Positions 63,550-64,000 of a DNA stretch of 64,000 nt are shown one piece after another. The position numbers were made by a program, and so were the translations under genes. The DNA comes from Bacteroidota bacterium (lineage in GTDB: Bacteria > Bacteroidota > Bacteroidia > Bacteroidales > JABHKC01): NCBI GenBank assembly GCA_018692315.1, contig JABHKC010000149.1:20163-84162 (forward strand), given 5' to 3'. The stretch's first letter is position 1. The number at the start of each line of letters is the position of its first letter. The notes under the pieces were generated by a model that worked only from the letters and a program-made list of their open reading frames with translations, made no database searches and was not told the origin of the DNA.

Positions 63550-63961
63550 ATTATAAATTATTGTATTCCTGTGTGGTCGATATATAATTGTGCTGCATGA
63601 CTGTCATTTTTTCTGTTTTTAAAATTGTCATAATTAACATTTTGCAAAAAAACATAAACTAAACAAACAAATTGATTCGGGTTTACAAACGACTTTTTGA
63701 AAACAATACTATTGTAATTAAGGTAGTTACGTATAATAATAATGAAAAAAGGCACCTTACGCTCAACTTGGTTTAAGGTAAAACTAATTTTTGCAAATTA
63801 CATAAGACTAAGTTTTAGGAATATTTATGCAATTAAATACTTTGAAACTTAATATTTGTCTATATAGTGGTTCTAAGAAAACAGGCAATTTTTATAAAAT
63901 AATTAATTTTTGATGAGATTTCTATTTTCTTTCATGCAGTAAATGCTTTTGTATTAGACAA

Positions 63962-64000
63962 ATGAAAAAAATAGAAATATCGCAAAAAGAGATGTTTTTA
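63962..64000 (+). CDS. Start of an unknown gene (cut by window edge)
   Basis: An ATG at 63962 opens a frame MKKIEISQKEMFL that is still open at the last base. It begins after a long non-coding stretch, and the window end hides the rest. Only 13 residues are visible, so no function can be given. Confidence 0.35.
   Translation, partial: MKKIEISQKEMFL

Noticed and set aside
63558..63755. 65-residue frame on the minus strand near the window end
   Set aside because: Biased composition, no promoter, no recognisable protein, and next to a decayed gene; probably chance.
63742..63852. Frame beginning MKKGTLRSTWFKVKLIFANY on the plus strand
   Set aside because: Only about 36 residues; I see no -7 box or homologous feature.

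Overview
The window is one AT-rich stretch of a Bacteroidota chromosome, most likely from an uncultured, marine or sediment-type member. Four kinds of evidence support this. It encodes the type IX secretion (T9SS) translocon SprA. Four large secreted proteins end in T9SS C-terminal sorting domains (YPNP-type motif). It carries a GldF gliding-type permease. Promoters are of the TAnnTTTG class, and almost no gene has a Shine-Dalgarno sequence. No rRNA, CRISPR array or intact prophage is visible.

Layout: 1-3.7 kb is housekeeping: a methyltransferase end, thioredoxin, pyrophosphatase, AnmK and RuvA. 3.8-14.8 kb holds the 2519-residue SprA between ruvA and gcvH, then a YjbQ-family protein and an ADP-forming acyl-CoA synthetase. 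14.8-21.7 kb is an accessory zone with a secreted MAM-like protein, small secreted hypotheticals, a DUF559 nuclease-like protein, broken genes, and REP-like palindromes around a truncated REP-associated tyrosine transposase. 21.7-29 kb has asd-lysC, an exported nuclease/phosphatase-fold protein and a GH18 chitinase (both T9SS cargo), a YxNQA-repeat protein, a polyferredoxin and PabA/TrpG. 29-31 kb is a hypothetical gene plus a decayed locus whose promoter region keeps two perfect palindromes. 30.8-36 kb has acyl-CoA dehydrogenase, a 2-hydroxyacid dehydrogenase, a TPR histidine kinase and a methyltransferase.

36-48 kb starts with an AAA/STAND-type ATPase preceded by a striking cluster of GTAC-core half sites. 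It continues with a propeller/C39-like T9SS protein, tRNA-Gly and tRNA-Leu under one clear promoter, a lone ABC ATPase and a 2276-residue repeat adhesin. 48-64 kb has class I fructose-bisphosphatase, then a same-strand signalling cluster (CheD, an extracellular sensor without output domain, a MASE3-like/PAS histidine kinase, a receiver, a KaiB-like protein and a hybrid kinase). After it come glutamate dehydrogenase, UvrA, an ECF sigma factor with a small partner, and gldF.

Functionally, SprA would export the chitinase, the nuclease-like protein, the C39-like protein and the giant adhesin, while the kinase clusters suggest sensing of surfaces or nutrients. The best candidates for something undescribed are the KaiB/CheD/cache/kinase cluster, the GTAC-site array before the ATPase, the REP-bracketed small secreted genes, and the palindrome pair before the broken DUF1016-like locus. 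All functions are read from sequence only; no database search was run.
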